Source: Oceanospirillaceae bacterium (GTDB lineage Bacteria; Pseudomonadota; Gammaproteobacteria; Pseudomonadales; Balneatricaceae). From it: a stretch of 16,910 nt of DNA. The first letter of the stretch is position 1, and each line of letters starts with the position of its first letter. Where the stretch lies: the NCBI GenBank assembly GCA_003497765.1, contig DNNY01000008.1:1-16910 (forward strand), read 5' to 3'. This document shows, in pieces, positions 15,419 to 16,910 of this stretch. Below the pieces are notes generated by a model. It was not told where the DNA came from. It was given only the letters and a program-made list of their open reading frames with translations, and made no database searches. The translations under genes were made by a program, and so were the position numbers.

Positions 15419-16456
15419 TTAAGGCTGAATAAACGCTTCAAAGCCAGCCGTTTGGCGGGCGACAAATTGACCATCTTGCCATATTATAAAATAGGCTGGC
15501 ACATTATTCATGGTCGCCCATGCCACGCCTTGATCCTCACCTAACACCATTAACGCCGTGGCCAGTGCATCGGCACGCGCAGCGCTTTCCGCCATCACCG
15601 TTACCGAGGCCAATTTATGGCGCACTGGTTGTAATGTTTGGGGGTCCAATGTATGGGCATAGCGAATGCCATTTTCTTCGTAATAATTGCGATAATTACC
15701 TGATGTAGCCAAAGCACGATCAACCACTTCTACTACTTCAAAAACGCTTTGCGCTAGCTCACCAGGAGATTCTATGGCAATACGCCAGGGTTGCTGCTTA
15801 GGCTTTTCACCCTGCGTGCGTATCTCACCCCCAATTTCCACCATAAAGTGCTCTATACCCTGCTCTTGTAGCCATATAGACACACGATCCACAGCATACC
15901 CTTTAGCAATAGCAGACAGGTCAATGGCGTTGGCCCTAGCCTTTCTTACAGCGGGTGGGTTCTGACGCACCTCAATTTGTTGATAACCAACCAGCGGCCG
16001 CAAAGCCTCTAACTGCTCTGCAGATGGAATGGTATCCGGTTTTGGATCAGGACCGAACCCCCATAAATCCACTACTGGACCAATGGTAATATCAAAAGCA
16101 CCATTGGTACTTTTACTAATCGATTGAGATTCAGTTATAAGGCTCGCCATTTCAGCAGGCACACTATGCCAGATACCAGCTGGCGCTCCATTTAGGCCAG
16201 ATAAATCTGAGGCGTCCATATAAGTCGACATAGTACCTTCAATTTGGCGAATCAAGGTATTGATTTGATTAGCGTAATCTGCCTCTGCAGCACTATCAAC
16301 GGGCAACCACTTAACACTGTAACTGGTCCCCATAGCGAGACCTGTAACGGTTTTCAGTTGCTCCTGCTCTGTTGTAGAGCAAGCCGTCAACCATACCATT
16401 ATCAGGCTAAATAGGCCGAGCCTTCCTAAACGCAAAGTGGCACCCTTGGGTGCCAC
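15419..16456 (-). CDS. apbE: FAD:protein FMN transferase, lipoprotein
   Basis: ApbE cleaves FAD and attaches FMN to a threonine of target proteins; next to nqrF the targets are expected to be NqrB and NqrC, modified on the periplasmic side. From the GTG at 16456 the protein has 345 residues with a lipoprotein signal ending in LTAC26. Family motifs: MGTSYSV at 42-48, DLSAIAKGYAVD at 179-190, EIGGE at 207-211, TSGNYRNY at 251-258, HTLDPQT at 268-274 and the metal-binding ADALATAL at 295-302. The start is uncertain: a TTG at 16435 would give a neat 19-residue lipoprotein signal, with AAGGG seven bases before it; an ATG at 16513 would overlap nqrF by 47 bases. A hairpin spans the start region. 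Confidence 0.93.
   Translation of the reverse strand: MAPKGATLRLGRLGLFSLIMVWLTACSTTEQEQLKTVTGLAMGTSYSVKWLPVDSAAEADYANQINTLIRQIEGTMSTYMDASDLSGLNGAPAGIWHSVPAEMASLITESQSISKSTNGAFDITIGPVVDLWGFGPDPKPDTIPSAEQLEALRPLVGYQQIEVRQNPPAVRKARANAIDLSAIAKGYAVDRVSIWLQEQGIEHFMVEIGGEIRTQGEKPKQQPWRIAIESPGELAQSVFEVVEVVDRALATSGNYRNYYEENGIRYAHTLDPQTLQPVRHKLASVTVMAESAARADALATALMVLGEDQGVAWATMNNVPAYFIIWQDGQFVARQTAGFEAFIQP
16437..16456 (-). terminator. Perfect hairpin at the nqrF-apbE junction, terminator or translation control
   Basis: On the minus strand GTGGCACCC and GGGTGCCAC pair perfectly over 9 bp around a two-base AA loop, 11 bases after the nqrF stop. Only TTT then GCGTTTA follows, so a rho-independent end would be weak. 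The hairpin includes the GTG start candidate and holds the AAGGG ribosome-binding candidate of the TTG start, so it could also limit apbE expression or protect the nqrF 3' end. Confidence 0.5.
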
Positions 16457-16466
16457 ATTGTTAAGC

Positions 16467-16910
16467 CTAGCCGCCAAAGTCATCCAACATAATGTTTTCG
16501 TCTTCAACACCAAGATCTTTAAGCATAGCGATAACTGCCGCGTTCATCATCGGGGGCCCACACATATAGTATTCACAATCTTCAGGTGCTTCATGATCCT
16601 TAAGATATTGTTCGTACAATACATTGTGGATAAAGCCAGTCAAACCGTCCCAATTATCTTCAGGCTGGGGATCTGACAAAGCTAAGTGCCACTCAAAGTT
16701 ATCGTTATCCGCTTGCAACTGATCATACTCTTCAGAATAGAAAGCTTCACGCATTGAACGAGCGCCATACCAGAAGGAAATCTTTCGGGTAGAATTCAAA
16801 CGCTTAAGCTGATCGAAGATATGTGAGCGCATGGGCGCCATACCAGCACCACCACCGATAAAGACCATCTCATTATCGGATTCCTTAGCAAAGAATTCAC
16901 CAAAGGGACC
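16467..16910 (-). CDS. nqrF: Na(+)-translocating NADH:quinone reductase subunit F, C-terminal 147 residues
   Basis: NqrF is the NADH-oxidising entry subunit of the sodium-pumping respiratory complex, with a membrane anchor, a 2Fe-2S domain and a ferredoxin-reductase-like FAD/NADH module. Only the end of the module is in the window; the frame is open through the right edge, beginning GPFGEFF. Visible are the NADH-binding glycine loop IGGGAGMAP, the FWYGARS strand, the CGPPMM motif and the C-terminal LDDFGG that is characteristic of NqrF, rather than of phenol hydroxylase or methane monooxygenase reductases. The flanking apbE and nqrM confirm the assignment. The rest of nqrABCDE should lie beyond the right edge. 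Confidence 0.96.
   Translation of the reverse strand, partial: GPFGEFFAKESDNEMVFIGGGAGMAPMRSHIFDQLKRLNSTRKISFWYGARSMREAFYSEEYDQLQADNDNFEWHLALSDPQPEDNWDGLTGFIHNVLYEQYLKDHEAPEDCEYYMCGPPMMNAAVIAMLKDLGVEDENIMLDDFGG

Overview
This window reads as ordinary chromosomal DNA of a free-living or host-associated marine-type gammaproteobacterium with moderate G+C (about mid-40s percent by eye). The evidence is the gene set: PdxB, TrmH, an EF-P hydroxylase (EpmC), LolC/LolD, LpxK, the soluble transhydrogenase SthA and the end of a sodium-pumping NADH:quinone reductase locus (nqrF-apbE-nqrM). The order sthA-lolC-lolD-DUF2062-comEC-lpxK-ycaR-ptp-murB matches the backbone I recall from Pseudomonas- and Cellvibrio-like gammaproteobacteria. 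I cannot name a genus. I see no rRNA, tRNA, insertion sequence, phage gene or CRISPR array, and no gene-free stretch above 300 bases.

Left part (1-5812). A 5'-partial-window pdxB and trmH lie on the minus strand. Divergent from them is a plus-strand run of a monofunctional prephenate dehydratase, an unrecognised membrane-anchored periplasmic protein and a Sco1/SenC copper chaperone. epmC lies convergent to sco1 and divergent from a MATE exporter gene; the MATE gene is followed by trxA with a strong bidirectional terminator.

Middle part (5813-11691). A minus-strand envelope operon reads comEC, lpxK, ycaR, low-molecular-weight phosphatase, murB. It joins DNA uptake, lipid A phosphorylation and peptidoglycan precursor synthesis. 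Compared with the usual gammaproteobacterial order, it lacks kdsB between ycaR and the phosphatase, and lacks msbA or exbBD between comEC and lpxK. A DUF2062 membrane protein gene on the plus strand separates it from the next block.

Right part (11688-16910). The minus-strand genes are nqrF (partial), apbE, nqrM, sthA, lolC and lolD. NqrF takes electrons from NADH, ApbE attaches FMN to NQR subunits, NqrM is the NQR maturation factor, and SthA balances NADPH and NADH. LolC/LolD release lipoproteins from the inner membrane; only one permease gene is present.

I did not find a convincing new multi-gene system. The points most worth a second look are the missing kdsB, the alphaproteobacterial-looking prephenate dehydratase, the unknown protein paired with Sco1, a hairpin covering the probable start of apbE, a predicted leaderless promoter for sthA, and the single LolC/E permease.
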